This document shows positions 35,480 through 48,026 of a DNA stretch of 64,000 nucleotides, piece by piece; the first letter of the stretch is position 1, and every line of letters begins with the position of its first letter. The position numbers and the translations under genes were made by a program. Source of the DNA: Solanum dulcamara (taxonomy: Eukaryota > Streptophyta > Magnoliopsida > Solanales > Solanaceae); the NCBI RefSeq assembly GCF_947179165.1, contig NC_077238.1:70539257-70603256 (forward strand). Reading direction: 5' to 3'. The notes below the pieces were generated by a model that was not told where the DNA came from, did not search any database, and worked only from the letters and a program-made list of their open reading frames with translations.

Positions 35480-38400
35480 TGTAACGACCCATTAAGTCGT
35501 TTTGAGTACTAGTGTCACGACCCAACCCCGTAGGCTGCGACTGGGGTCCGACCTAGACCCCCGTTTACGTAACTGTCGACTATAGTCAAATTGGACTATG
35601 TATAACGTGATACTGCTCACAAAAACCTCAATGGGTTAAAACTTTTTCATGTTCATATAGCCTCCTAGATATAGGAACCAAACACATAAGCCTAGTGGGT
35701 GATAAAATATTCATACACGTGTGGCCTCTTTCATTTGCATCATGTCATGAAAGGGAATGCAAGCCGATAAGGCTGCCATGTCATAAGAACATTTACAACT
35801 GAACAAACTCACAACAACCCACATACACATATGTCTACAGACCTCTAAAAATAGGAACGACAACATATGGCGGGACAGGGCCCCCGCCGTACCCTTGCAT
35901 AAACAAATATATACATCGCAGGACCAGTACTCAAAAGTTAGGCTCCGAAATGGTGAAACACTTCCAACATAGCTGAGCAAAAGTCCTAAGCTGGCGGATC
36001 TTCAAAATGAACATCTGTACCTGTGGGCATGAAACGCAGCCCCCCCGAAGAAAGGGGGGTCAGTACGAAAAATGTACCGAGTATATAAAGCATGGACTAT
36101 AATAAGTAAAGTCATTACCAGAGCAGAATGTGCAAAAATGAGCAAAATATCCAGAATATCAAAATGTTTTTCATAATCACCGATAATGTATGCAGAAAAA
36201 CATATGCCACATCCGGCCCCATTAAGGGACACGGTGAACAAATACAAAACGTGGTCGCCGCCCCTTCACTGGCGCCACAGCACATCATAACACCACAGTA
36301 GGGAATATCTTCGTAACAAATCATATCATATCAGATCATATCATACCATATGTGTACATGTCACATCATAACTCCACAAAACCCATGTACAGGTCGTACC
36401 TGCCCCCTCACGTCGTGGCACGGCGAACAATGCAGAGAAGTACGCACGATAACAAAACCTGGCCCAGGCTCGGTGAAGGAAATATTGAGGCATCCACGAG
36501 TGGAGTAGTGAGAAACCATATGCAATTTAAATCATATTTGAGACTCGATGGAATAATCAAAATGAGCTTTCCTTCAAAATCGAGACAAAAGTCATATCAA
36601 GTACCTTTTGAAAGTCACTATGGACTATATCAAAATAGAAATTCTAGGAGTCATATATATGTATCAAGGCATAACAAAATATCTTTTGGAAGTCGAAAAA
36701 TTGGCCACCCTAGTGGCTTTAAGAATAGGACTTCTTGGGAATCATATGGAAATTATATACTTGTTTCATAAAAACCATGCCAAAAAGGGAGATTTGCTTT
36801 ATATACTTATGTCAAATCATGCTAAGAGAAGGAATAAGATTTACATACTTATGCCAAAGAAATACTAAAATAAAGTATAAGCCTTACATACGTATGCCAA
36901 AACATGCCAAAAGAAGGAAACGTTAGCTTTACATACCTCTTATGAGTTACTCTTTATTCCATTTGCCTCATCGTCCTTTGAACCTATTCAACATGAAAGT
37001 AATACGAATATCACCACTCTTAACTTTCCAGCATCTTAGGTTGCACCTTAGTATTAATGGAATCTATTTCCTTAGTCGTTTCCCCGACTAGTTCTGTTAT
37101 TTGCTAAGGCGTCGACGAAAATTGGGAAGCACCTCCCCTATAATGTGCCCTATCCAAATTTCCAATTAGGTCCCTAATACCTACAGCCAACCAACCACAA
37201 CAACCTGCAGCAATTCACACCAACAATATACAACATAAACTCCAAATGACTTATTCAAAAATACGGTAGCATTATATGCAACGAGGGGTCGTGTGGATTC
37301 AACCAGCAGCACCCTAACCCACATTAGAACATATTTAGGCCCTAAAACAACACATCACACCCCTTCAGAAGCACCTCACACGAACAACACTATCCTTCGA
37401 TGACAATTTAACTATAGCAATTCCAATTTAGTTTATTTCGAACGTCGAGCATTTCTACGACATTCTTAAACTTCCAGCAGAATACAAGGGGTGTAATACA
37501 CCATATAACAACACCATAAACTTCAAATTGAAAGTAAAAACCTTACCTTTCCCAAAATTGACCAAAACTCGCCAAACCGATCAAAACGTGAATTCTGGAC
37601 AGCCCACTGTCTTATATTGTCGCTTAGTTTCGGAGGGGTAATTGAGGGAAACAGGATTTGTGGCCTCAATGAAAGTTATATACATGTGTATCAAGGTCGC
37701 AAAAAATTTTGAATTACCCCTACAGAAATTTTGTACGAAAAGATATGCCCAAAATACCCACAGCTGTCCGTGTAGGATTTCCAAAACAAAATCTGGGCAG
37801 TACCTCCTCTACACTTCATCACCCTTTTTCGCGACGCTAAAAGCAAAACTGGATTTTAAAGTATAAATAATAGTTATAGACCTATGAAATACCTTTCCAA
37901 AACATATTGAATCACCCGAAACTTAGCTATACACAAGAAGTTATACCAATATTACTAACAACTGTCCCCTCCAAAAATGGGTCTGTTCCCTAGCGTTTTC
38001 TCTTTACGTTTCTCTTAGTTTTCCAAGTGAAGAACTAAAAATATGGTTCCATAGGCATCTTAATATACATATATACACCTTCACGTAATTGAGAAACAAC
38101 GTAGATAATTAATTCACGGAAGAAAAGTGAAGAACTTACCTTAATTTCCTCCAATTTGTGGCTGTTGTTGTGAGCTCTCTTTCTCTCACATTTTTCTCTC
38201 TATATTTGTTCAAGTTTTTGGCTAAAAATGACTTAATAGTCATCCATACATATATATATATCTTTTTGGAGAGTGACACATGTAAGCCCCTAAGGGTGAC
38301 ACGTGTCACACTCTTAGGCAGCCACCTCAATTATGCAATCAATCCATGGCTGCTACATGTCAGGTGGGGTCCACCCCATGGTGTCTCACCTGCTGCTATG

Positions 38401-40837
38401 TGTCACTTTCATGTGATGCCATGTGTACCTATCACATGCTGCCATGTGTCAAGTAGGTGAGTCACCTACTTGCTTTAAGTAGGTGCGCCGTTTCCTTATT
38501 TCTCTTCCGTGGGTTCTTAATTTCATCGCACTTTAAGATCCTATATATTCCTTGCTACTTAGTCTCAACACGCACTCGAGTAGCTTAAGTACGTAAGACC
38601 TCCAAGTTGGTAGTTTACGCGAGTCAATCGAGTCCTATGACTCATTTCTCGACCTCCAATTCCTTTCAAATTTTTATAACCCTATTTCCAATCTTCCTTA
38701 TTATGAAGCATTTCATTCTCCTTTCCTTGGAGTTATTTGATAGCATTATAAACTATCCGACTAACATAACGACTTTTAAGAAACTTAAGAGCCTTCCCAG
38801 AAACTTGAGACGTTTAAGAAGCATTCTAAGATACCAAAGTACGGGGTGTAACAACTAGGGCCTTTTTATTTCATAAAAGACTCATCCCGTAAATTTTTAA
38901 TTGGGTATTTTGGACTATTCGATAACTATGATTATTTAGTGGAGGGATAACTTTAGATAAATAATTTAGTTAATGGGCTAAAGTGAGAATTTATTTAATG
39001 TCCTATACCACTTGTTCAATCCATATAAAAATATATTAGTGGGTTTAGCTTTTATTTATTAATTAATTCATGATTAGTTGCCCTAATTAATTAAAACAAA
39101 ACAAGCAAGGAGAGAAAGAAACCTACCTGCGGCGTGGTCAGGGAATTACTTGTGTGATTCAGGTAAACATTCAACTTGAATGTATATGAATAGGAAAACT
39201 TGTATGCTGTAGTCCACGTAATTACTATCCAAAATTAATTGCTTGTTGAAAAGTTAGTAGGGAAAGAGAATGTAATAATGACAAGGGTGTTAGTTGTTCA
39301 TTGGATCAGAAAGCAAAAGTTACTTTCTATCCATATCTAAATGTCAACAATTTCCAAATTGCTTTGAAAATATGCAATAATTCGTGAAACAGAAACTTAG
39401 TGCTCTTTTCGTCATATTTATTCAATGTGAGGGGGAAACAGCAGGTGGAAAATATATAAAATTTACTTATATTTTACTCGTTAGTTTATTGGAAATTTGT
39501 GAGTATCTCATAGTTAAATTGGTTTTAACATGTTGGTATATATTAAAATATTAATGGATGGTATCATATGAATATCATTAGATTTATCAGGAGAAAATTA
39601 AGACTTAATTCTAGGTTTGAGTTTAAGGAATTGATTATAGAGATGGATGAGTAGTTGTGGTCTATGTTCAATATATATATTATTGGTGTCTACGAATTCA
39701 TTTTCTCATGAATATTTTATACTTCATAGATTGGAAACATTTTGAGGCATCGAAGAAAGGAAAATCACTAGTGAATTAGCTTGCTTAACTTTGGTTCTTC
39801 GGTTGAGGTAGGTTATGGTTTTTTTATTCTATATCATAGATAGACTCTTAATAGTGATTGATATTCATTGAGTAATGTGTGAAGTTTACTACGCATTCAA
39901 TTATTGTGGTTTGGATGGTTGATATGTTGTTGTGATTGGTCTGAAATCCCGAGGCCATAAAATTCATAATCTTGAACTTTCCCTATCAAAAATGGTGCCT
40001 TGAATATAGAAGGCTTGATGCATTATTATTAATGAAGTGGAATGTATTAATAAAGAATGATAAAGTAATTATATCTGGATCGGGTGTCATATTCCGACAC
40101 GGTATATTTGGATCGGGTGTCACATTCCAGCATGGTAATATTAAAGGAAAATAAATTAAAATGACTTAATACTACCCAATCTCCAATAATCCATTTTCCA
40201 AAAGAGTGTCATGTGGAGGCTTGAGTCCTCATGTGTGATCTTGATATTGTTGACTGGTTTTGAGGTTATTCATTGTGTTGTCACTTGATCTTGTTGGTTG
40301 CCACCTGTTAAGTGCTACGGTTGATTTCTCGCTATTACTTATGCATATTGATTTCTATTTTGAGTCGACTGATGATACCTACTCAGTACATGTTGTCTTG
40401 TACTGACCCCTACTTGTATCTTTTCTTGTTTTATTTTGTGGAGTGCAACGAGTGTTCCACCGACTTCGACTCGACCTCAGCTCTAGTCGGTCTCCAGTCC
40501 ATCGAATTGTAGGGTGAGCTATCCTTCTAGCTGATGATGGATTCTCTTAGTCATGACATGATGTCCTTAGTGTTTGGACACGAACTATGTCACTTATTTT
40601 GTTTTAGTGTTTGACATTCTAGACTTAGTATTTTAGAATTATATGTTCTTGATGTGATGACTTTTAGATTTTGGGGAACGTTATGTAGTAAACTCTCATG
40701 GGATTGTTATTTCTTACTTTATAAGTTTGAGCTTCCATGTTATTATTATACTTTATAAGTTGGGGTTTATATTGTTGGTTCTCCCACCTAGCAGGTTAAC
40801 TGTGGGTGCCTCTCACGGCCCATTTTGGGTCGTGACA
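35480..40837 (+). repeat. 5' LTR of G3, split by a solo LTR
   Basis: The left 33 bp (35480-35512) reads 'tgtaacgacccattaag...gtactag', identical in layout to 45952-45984. It then resumes at 38854-40837 after a 3,341-bp insertion. Without the insertion and its duplicated 5 bp it is about 2,012 bp. A 33-bp tandem repeat 'ggatcgggtgtcacattcc...' has two units (40077-40142) against four in the 3' LTR. Confidence 0.9.
35513..38853 (-). mobile_element. Solo LTR of another gypsy-type element, reverse orientation
   Basis: 3,341 bp bounded by TGTCACGACC and GGGGTGTAACA and flanked by ACTAG (35508-35512 and 38854-38858). Uninterrupted sequence at 45978-45990 gives the empty site. On the minus strand it would start TGTTACACCCCG and end GGGTCGTGACA, as for a plant gypsy LTR. 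No PBS, PPT or coding domain is present, so it is a solo LTR left by recombination between two LTRs. It contains a run of 'cacgtgtcac', 'catgtgtcac' and 'catgtgtcaag' motifs at 38298-38455. The ORFs inside have no recognisable content. Confidence 0.88.
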
Positions 40838-40841
40838 AACT

Positions 40842-40853
40842 TGGTATCAGAGC
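40842..40853 (+). other. Primer binding site of G3
   Basis: 'tggtatcagagc' four bases after the 5' LTR, complementary to initiator Met-tRNA. Confidence 0.85.
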
Positions 40854-41055
40854 TTTAGGTTCGGTTATCTCATCACACAATGACAAATCTAGTAGAGTCT
40901 TATGGAATGGTACGGGGACGCCTTTACTTTTCTTTGAGAGGCTACGAAACTTTAGGAAAACTCTATTCCTTCTTTCTTTTATGCTATTACTTGAATCCAA
41001 CTGGTATCTAGGTGATACAAATTGGTATCTGACCTTGTTCAATTTACTTTCGCAG

Positions 41056-42530
41056 ATGGTTAGAACTATAGCAACAAGAGCACCTAAGCCAGCCGCTGGG
41101 GCTGTGGGTAGAGGAGGAGTAGTGATGAGAGGCCGTGGTAGAGGTCGCGGGAGAAAGCCCACCAGAGGTAGGGTCCAGATAGCTGGGCCAGCCAGGGAAA
41201 GAGCAGCGACCCTTCCACCAGCTGATGAGGTAGTTAGAGATGATGTTGAGGTGGAGGAGGAGCAGGTTCATAAGAGAGAAGCACCACCCCAGCCTACTCC
41301 AGAGATAATCCACCAGGTTCTCACCTATCTTAGTGGGTTATCCGATCAGGGACAAGCTCCCCCAGTACCTTATATTCCAGTACTCCTGTTGTGGCTCCTC
41401 GTATGACGGCACCCTCGGGAACAAACATGTTTCCTCAATTGACTACAGGTTCGGTAATGACGAGTGACCAGCACGATCTCTTTGTTAAGTTCTTAAAGTT
41501 GAAACCCCCAGTCTTTAGGGGTACTGAATCTAAGGATGCTTACGATTTTCTTATTGACTGTCATGAGCTACTTCATAAAATGGATATAGTAGATCGATTT
41601 GGTGTTGAGTTTGTGACATATAAATTTCAAGGAGACGCCAAAATATAGTGGCGGTCTCACATTGAGTGTCGACCAGCAGAGGCACCACCTATGACCTAGG
41701 CCACCTTTTTTGGCTATTTCATGGAGAAGTATATTCCCCGGACCTTGAGGGACAGGAGGAGAGATGAGTTCCTGAATATAGAGCAGAGGAGGATGTCTGT
41801 TGCCGCTTATGAGGACAAGTTTCGTGTCTTAGCCAGATATGCTACTCAGCTTTGCTTTAGTTCAGAAGAGAGGATTTGCCGCTTTGTGAAGGGATTGAGG
41901 TCAGATTTATGGATTCCAGCTTTACAGATTGATGCTTTAGCAAAATCTTTTTAGGAAGTGGTTGATTTTGTGATAGAAGTGGAGGGGATGAAGCCAGATA
42001 ACTTCGCTAAGGAGACAACGTTCAAGAAGTTTCGTAAGGGAGGTGAGCTTAGTGGTTCTTACTCCAGAGGATAGAGTTCTGGAGATTATTCGACCCATCC
42101 TATTCCGTCTTCATTACAGGTTTTAGATGGAGGTCCATTAAAGACTAGTCAGCCCTTTTCTATTTTTGGGGGTTATCTTCTGTCTTCTTCGTCTTCACAA
42201 AGACCCATTCTTGACCCTAAGACTTGTTACGGATGTGGTGAGCCTGGGCATATCAGAAAATATTGTCCAAGATAGAGTTAGACTTAGCATAACCAGGGTT
42301 ATAGAGCCCCAATAATTAGAGGTGGAGGCGACGGCTATGGTAGGGGCCGTCATTCTAGAGGACGTGGTGGCCAAGGTCGTAGTGGTCGCCAGTCCAGTCG
42401 GGGTGACGGGTAGGTTGGAACTACTAGAGAACAGCCCAGCAAGGGAAATGGTCAGACAGGCGATAGAGCCCATTGTTATGCTTTCCTCGGGAGGTCAGAG
42501 GCAGAGGCATCCGATGCTGTTATCATAGGT
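41056..42530 (+). pseudogene. G3 gag, decayed
   Basis: The ATG at 41056 opens 'MVRTIATRAPKP' followed by an Arg/Gly-rich stretch ('GRGRGRGRKPTRGR'), then a frameshift near 41385 into 'QHDLFVKFLKLKPPVFRGTE'. The Gag core has TAG stops at 41646-41648 and about 41697, then 'MEKYIPRTLRDRRRDEF' (41721-41954) with a further stop. The zinc knuckle is intact as C-Y-G-C-G-E-P-G-H-I-R-K-Y-C (42228-42269), but is followed at once by TAG. The stops fit CAG or TGG changed by single transitions. Confidence 0.87.
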
Positions 42531-42539
42531 ACTCTTCTA

Positions 42540-43721
42540 GTCTGTGATAACTTGGCTTTCGTATTGTTTGATCCTGGATCCATATTTTCTTATATATCTT
42601 CCGCATTTGCTGATAGACTTGATTTACACTGTGACTTACTTGACATGCCTATTCGTGTTTCTAAACCTGTTGGTGAGTCTGTGCTAGTTGAGAAAATGTA
42701 TAGGTCTTGTCTTGTGACTTTTGTGGGGAGCAGAACTTATGTAGATTTGCTTATTCTGGAGATGGTTGACTTTGATGTAATCTTGGGTATGACTTAGCTC
42801 TCTCCAAATTTTGCTATCTTAGACTGCAATGCTAAGACTGTGACATTAGCCAAGCCTGGGATGGATCAGTTGGTGTGAGAGGGTAACTATCTTCCCACCC
42901 CAGTTCGGATTATCTCTTTTCTTTGTGCTAAAAGGTTGGTGAGTAAGGGTTGTTTAGCCTTTCTAGCACATCTTAGGGATAATAGTTCTGAAGTGCCATC
43001 AATTGAGTCTATTTCGATAGTGCGTGAGTTTATGGATGTTTTCCCCGCAGACTTACCTAGTATGCCACCTGATAGGGACATAGATTTTTGTATCAACTTA
43101 GAGCCCGACACTTGCCCTATTTCTATTCCACCTTATAGAATGGCCCCAGCTGAGTTGAGGGAGTTGAAGGCCCAACTTCAGGAGTTGTTGGGTAAAGGTT
43201 TTATTAGACCGAGTGCCTCACCTTGGGGTGCTCCAGTTTTATTTGTGAAGAAGAAGGACGGTAGCCTTCGTATGTGCATAGACTACAGGCAGCTGAACAA
43301 GGTGACTATTAAAAATAAGTATCCCCTTCCTTGTATTGATGACTTATTCGATCAGTTGGAGGGTGCTTGTATTTTCTCAAAAATTGATTTGAGGTCCGAT
43401 TACCATCAGCTGAAAATACGGGCAACAGATGTACCAAAGACTGCTTTTTGAACTAGGTATGGACACTATGAATTTTTGGTAATGTCTTTTAGGCTTACAA
43501 ATGCGCCTACTACTTTCATGAGTCTAATGAATGGAATATTTAAGCCATATTTGGACCTCTTTGTTATTGTTTTTATTGATGATATATTGATCTACTCAAA
43601 GAGCAGAAAAGAACATGAAGAGCATCTGAGAATTGTTCTGGGATTGTTAAGGGAGAGAAGGTTATATGCCAAATTCTCCAAGTGTGAGTTCTGGCTTGAT
43701 GGTGGATCCCCAGAAGATTGA
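42540..43721 (+). pseudogene. G3 pol, first part: protease and reverse transcriptase
   Basis: Protease: 'FDPGSIFSYIS' near 42568 and 'FDVILGMT' just before a TAG at about 42796 where the family has Trp. RT: '[18 protein letters not shown]' near 43224, a TGA near 43450 for Trp, and the catalytic F-I-D-D near 43573. After 'KCEFWLD' (about 43704) roughly 45 bp present in G1 and G2 ('SVxFLGHxVSxxGI') are missing and the frame shifts. The frame that continues starts inside the same region, giving the long ORF described next. Confidence 0.87.
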
Positions 43722-45435
43722 AGAAGTGAAGAGTTGGGCAAGATCTACTAATGTCTCAGAGCTAAGGAGCTTTATTGGTTTGGCTAGCTACTATCGCCGG
43801 TTTGTCAAGGGATTTGCTTCCATTGCTTCCCAGCTGACCAATCTGACCAAGCAGAAAGTTCCCTTTATGTGGTCGGACGAGTGTGAAGAGAGTTTTCTGA
43901 AACTCAAGACCTTATTGACTACTGCACCAATTCTTGCCCTGCCAGTAGAAGGTAAGAATTTTATTGTTTATTGTGATGCATCATATTCTAGTTTAGGCGC
44001 AGTGCTAATACAGGAAAAGAGTGTAATTGCCTATGCTTCAAGGCAATTGAAGGTGCATGAACGTAATTACCCTACTCATGATTTGGAATTAGCTGCGGTT
44101 GTATTTACATTAAAGCAGTGGAGACATTATTTATATGGGGTAAAGTTTGAAGTGTATACAGATCATCGCAGCTTACAACATGTGTTCACTCAGAAAGACT
44201 TGAATTTGAGGCAGAGGAGGTGGATGGAATTGCTAAAGGACTATGATATCACTATTCTTTATCATCCAAGAAAAGCTAATATAGTGGCCGATGCCTTGAG
44301 TAGAAAAGCAGGGAGCATGAGAAGTTTAGCTCATTTGCAGGTTTCCAGACGTCTATTGGCTAGAGAAGTTCAGACTCTGGCTAACTACTTTATAAGGCTG
44401 GAGGTAACTGAAAATGGAGGATTCTTAGCCTATGTGGAGGCAAGATCTTCTTTCCTTGATAAGATTAAAGAAAAGCAGTTTGATGATGAGAAGCTGAGCC
44501 GGATTCATGATATGGTCTTGCAGGGGGAGGCCAAAGAGGTTGTGATCGATGAGGAAGGCGTGTTGAGGATTAAGGGGCGAGTATGTATGCCCCTTATTGA
44601 TAATTTGATTCAGACTATTCTTGTAGAGGCTCACAGTGTGAGGTACTCTATACATCCTGGTGCAACCAAGATGTATCACGATCTGAGACAATATTATTGG
44701 TGGAGCAGATTGAAGCGTGACATTGTTGATTTTGTTGCCCATTTCCCTAATTGTCAGCAGGTAAAATATGAGCACCAAAGGCCTGGAGGGACACTTCAAA
44801 GAATGCCCATTCCTGAATGGAAGTGGGAAAGGATTGCAATGGATTTTGTGGTCGGCCTTCCAAAGACATTGGGTAAGTTTGATTCGATATGGGTGATTGT
44901 TGATAGGTTAACTAAGTCTGCTCATTTCATTCCAGTCAAGGTGACTTATAATGCTGAAAAGTTAGCCAAACTCTATATCCGCGAGATTATTCGATTACAT
45001 GGAGTTCCGGTTTCTATCATATCATATAGAGGTACGCAATTTACATCTAACTTTTGGAGGACCTTGCATGCTGAGTTAGGTACTAGATTGGATCTTAGTA
45101 CTGCATTTCACCCTCAGACCGATGGGCAGTCTAAGAGGACAATTCAAGTTCTGGAGGATATGCTTTGTGCATGCGTGATAGATTTTAATGGTCATTGGGA
45201 TCAGTTCCTATCTTTGGCAGAGTTTTCATATAATAATAGCTATTACTCGAGTATTTATATGGCTTTATTTGAGGCATTGTATGGGAGGAGATGTAGGTCT
45301 CCTATTGGTTGGCTTGATGCGTTTGAGGTGAGACCTTGGGGAGCTGATCTTTTGAGGGAATCATTAGAGAAGGTGAAATTCATTCAAGAGAAGCTTCTAG
45401 CAACTCAGAGCAGGCAGAAAGAGTATGCAGACTGA
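43700..45435 (+). pseudogene. G3 pol, second part: RNase H and integrase, long open stretch
   Basis: Nearly 580 codons without a stop. Contents in order: end of RT ('YYRRFVKGFA'), RNase H with 'YCDASYSSLGAVL' near 43970 and 'HPRKANIVADALSR' near 44270, integrase zinc region 44640-44770, and core 44830-45290. Two key residues are changed: the first zinc cysteine of 'CPNCQQ' is phenylalanine (codon 44743-44745), and the second catalytic aspartate of 'SDRG' is tyrosine (codon 45025-45027). The integrase would be inactive even though it is open. It ends with TGA 45433-45435, where 'W' is expected. Confidence 0.88.
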
Positions 45436-45890
45436 AAGGTCAGGGACATGGATTTTATGGAGGGAGAGAAAGTGTTGTTGAAGGTTTCACCGATGAAGGG
45501 TGTGGTGAGATTTGGTAAGCGAGGTAAGCTCAGTCCGAGGTATATTGGGCCGTTTAAAGTTCTTAAGCGTGTTGGAGAGGTAGCCTATGAACTGGATTTA
45601 CCTCCAGGTTTGTCTGGAGTGCACCCAGTATTTCATGTGTCTATGATAAAGAAATATCATGGGGATGGAAACTATATTATTCGTTGGGATTCGGTCTTGC
45701 TTGATGAGAATTTGTCATACGAAGAGGAGCCTGTAGCTATTCTTGATAGGGAGGTCCGCAAGTTGAGGTCAAGGGAGATTGCATCCGTGAAGGTCCAGTA
45801 GAGGAATCGCCATTTTGAGGAGTCCAAATGGGAGATTGAGATGGATATTCGTGAAAGATATCCACAGTTGTTCGTCGAGTCAGGTACCTT
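45436..45890 (+). pseudogene. G3 pol, C-terminal region
   Basis: Continues in frame with 'GEKVLLKVSPMKGVVRFG', 'LSPRYIGPFKVLKRVGEVAY', 'HPVFHVSMIKKY' and 'EEEPVAILDREVRKLRSREI', then TAG 45799-45801 and a short remnant to 'YPQLFVESG'. The same tail occurs in G1, G2 and the chimeric ORF of MADS copy D. It is the chromodomain-proximal part of gypsy integrase; a clear chromodomain is not resolved. Confidence 0.83.
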
Positions 45891-45951
45891 TTTCAACCCT
45901 CGCTCTTCTTTTGACCATTCGGGGACGAACGGTGGGTAAATTGGTATCTAT

Positions 45952-48026
45952 TGTAACGACCCATTAAGTTGTTTTGAGTACTAGGGCCTTTTTATTTCAT
46001 AAAAGACTCATTCTGTAAATTTTTAATTGGGTATTTTGAATTATTCGATAACTATGATTATTTAGTGGAGGGATAACTTTAGATAAATAATTTAGTTAAT
46101 GGGCTAAAGTGAGAATTTATTTAATGTCCTATACCACTTGTTCAATCCATAAAAAATATATTAGTGGGTTTAGCTTTTATTTATTTATTAATTCATGATT
46201 AGTTGCCCTAATTAATTAAAAGAAAACAAGCAAGGAGAGAAAGAAACCTACCTGCGGCGTGGTCGGGGAATTACTTGTGTGATTCAGGTAAACATTCAAC
46301 TTGAATGTATATGAATAGGAAAACTTGTATGCTGCAGTCCACGTAATTACTATCCAAAATTAATTGCTTGTTGAAAAATTAGTAGGGAAAGAGAATGTAA
46401 TAATGACAAGGGTGTTAGTTGTTCATTGGATCAGAAAGCAAAAGTTACTTTCTATCCATATCTAAATGTCAACAATTTCCAAATTGCTTTGAAAATATGC
46501 AATAATTAGTGAAACAGAAACTTAGTGCTCTTTTCTTCAGATTTATTCAACGTGAGGGGGAAACAGCAGATGGAAAATATATAAAATTTACTTATATTTT
46601 ACTCGTTAGTTTATTGGAAATTTGTGAGTATCTCATAGTTAAATTGGTTTTAACATGTTGGTATATTTTAAAATATTAAGGGATGGTATCATATGAATAT
46701 CATTAGATTTATCAGGAGAAAATTAAGACTTAACTCTAGGTTTGAGTTTAGGGAATCGATTATAGAGATGGATGAGTAGTTGTGGTCTAAGTTCAATATA
46801 TATATTATTGGTGTCTACGAATTCGTTTTCTCATGAATATTTTATACTTCATAGATTGGAAACGTTTTGAGGCATCGAAGAAAGAAAAATCACCAGTCAA
46901 TTAGCTTGCTTAAATTTGGTTCTTCGGTTGAGGTAGGTTATGGTTTTTTTATTCTATATCATAGTTAGACTCTTAATAGTGATTGATATTCATTGACTAA
47001 TGTGTGAAGTTTACTAGTGAGTGATATTCATTGTTGTGAGTGATATTCATTGTTGTGATTGGTCTGAAATCCCGAGGCCATGAAATCCATAATCTTGAAC
47101 TTGCCCTATCAAAAATGGTGCCTTGAATATAGAAGGCTTGATGAATTATTATTAATGAAGTGGAATGTATTAATAAAGAATGATAAAGTAATTATATCTG
47201 GATCGGGTGTTACGTTCCGACATGGTATATTTGAATCAGGTGTCACATTCCGACACGGTATATTTGGATCGGGTGTCATATTCCGACACGGTATATTTGG
47301 ATCGGATGTCACATTCCGGCATGGTAATATTAAAGGAAAATAAATTAAAATGACTTAATACTACCCAATCTCCAATAATCCATTTTCCAAAAGAGTGTCA
47401 TGTGGAGGCTTGAGTCCTCATGTGTGATCTTGATATTGTTGACTGGTTATGAGATTGTTCATTGTGTTGTCACTTGATCTTGTTGGTTGCCACCTGTTAA
47501 GTGCTACGGTTGATTTCCCGCTATTACTTATGCATATTGATTTCTATTTTGAGTCGATCGATAATACCTACTCAGTACATGTTGTCCTGTGCTGACCCCT
47601 ACTTGTACGTTTTCTTGTTTTATTTTGTGTAGTGCAGTGAGTGTTCCACCGACTTCGACTCGACCTCAGCTCTAGTCGGTCTCCATTCAATCGAATTGCA
47701 GGGTGAGCTATCCTTCTAGCTGACGATGGATTCTCTTAGTCATGACATAATGTCCTTAGTGTTTGGACACGAACTATGTCACTTATTTTGTTTTAGTGTT
47801 TGACATTCTAGACTTAGTATTTTAGAATTATATGTCCTTGATGTGATGAATTTCAGATTTTGGAGAACGTTATGTAGTAAACTCTCATGGGATTGTTATT
47901 TCTTACTTTATAAGTTTGAGCTTCCATGTTATTATTATACTTTATAAGTTGGAGTTTGTATTGTTGGTTTTCCCACCTAGGAGGTTAACTGTGGGTGCCA
48001 CTCACGGCCCATTTTGGGTCGTGACA
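45952..48026 (+). repeat. 3' LTR of G3
   Basis: 2,075 bp, TGTAACGACCC to GGGTCGTGACA, followed by TGATC. It has four units of a 33-bp repeat at 47200-47331, two more than the 5' LTR, explaining the length difference of about 63 bp. Confidence 0.92.

Larger units (their letters stand above)
35480..48026 (+). mobile_element. Ty3/gypsy retrotransposon G3, carrying a solo-LTR insertion
   Basis: LTRs at 35480-40837 (interrupted) and 45952-48026, flanked by TGATC (35475-35479, 48027-48031). The paralogous empty site in unit 2 reads 'ctattgatcacaattatc'. A PBS is at 40842, with gag, protease, RT, RNase H and integrase between. The LTRs differ at roughly 2-3% over about 400 sampled bases, so this is the least decayed gypsy element here. 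Its largest open stretch is 589 codons. It still has about ten stops or frameshifts and loses a catalytic integrase aspartate. Confidence 0.93.

Noticed and set aside
36352..36771. 139-codon ORF in the solo LTR
   Set aside because: No domain, lies in LTR sequence, opposite strand to the presumed LTR transcription.
38298..38460. Repeated 'catgtgtcac' words taken at first for a CRISPR-like or satellite array
   Set aside because: Spacing is irregular and the words are short and degenerate; common in plant gypsy LTRs.
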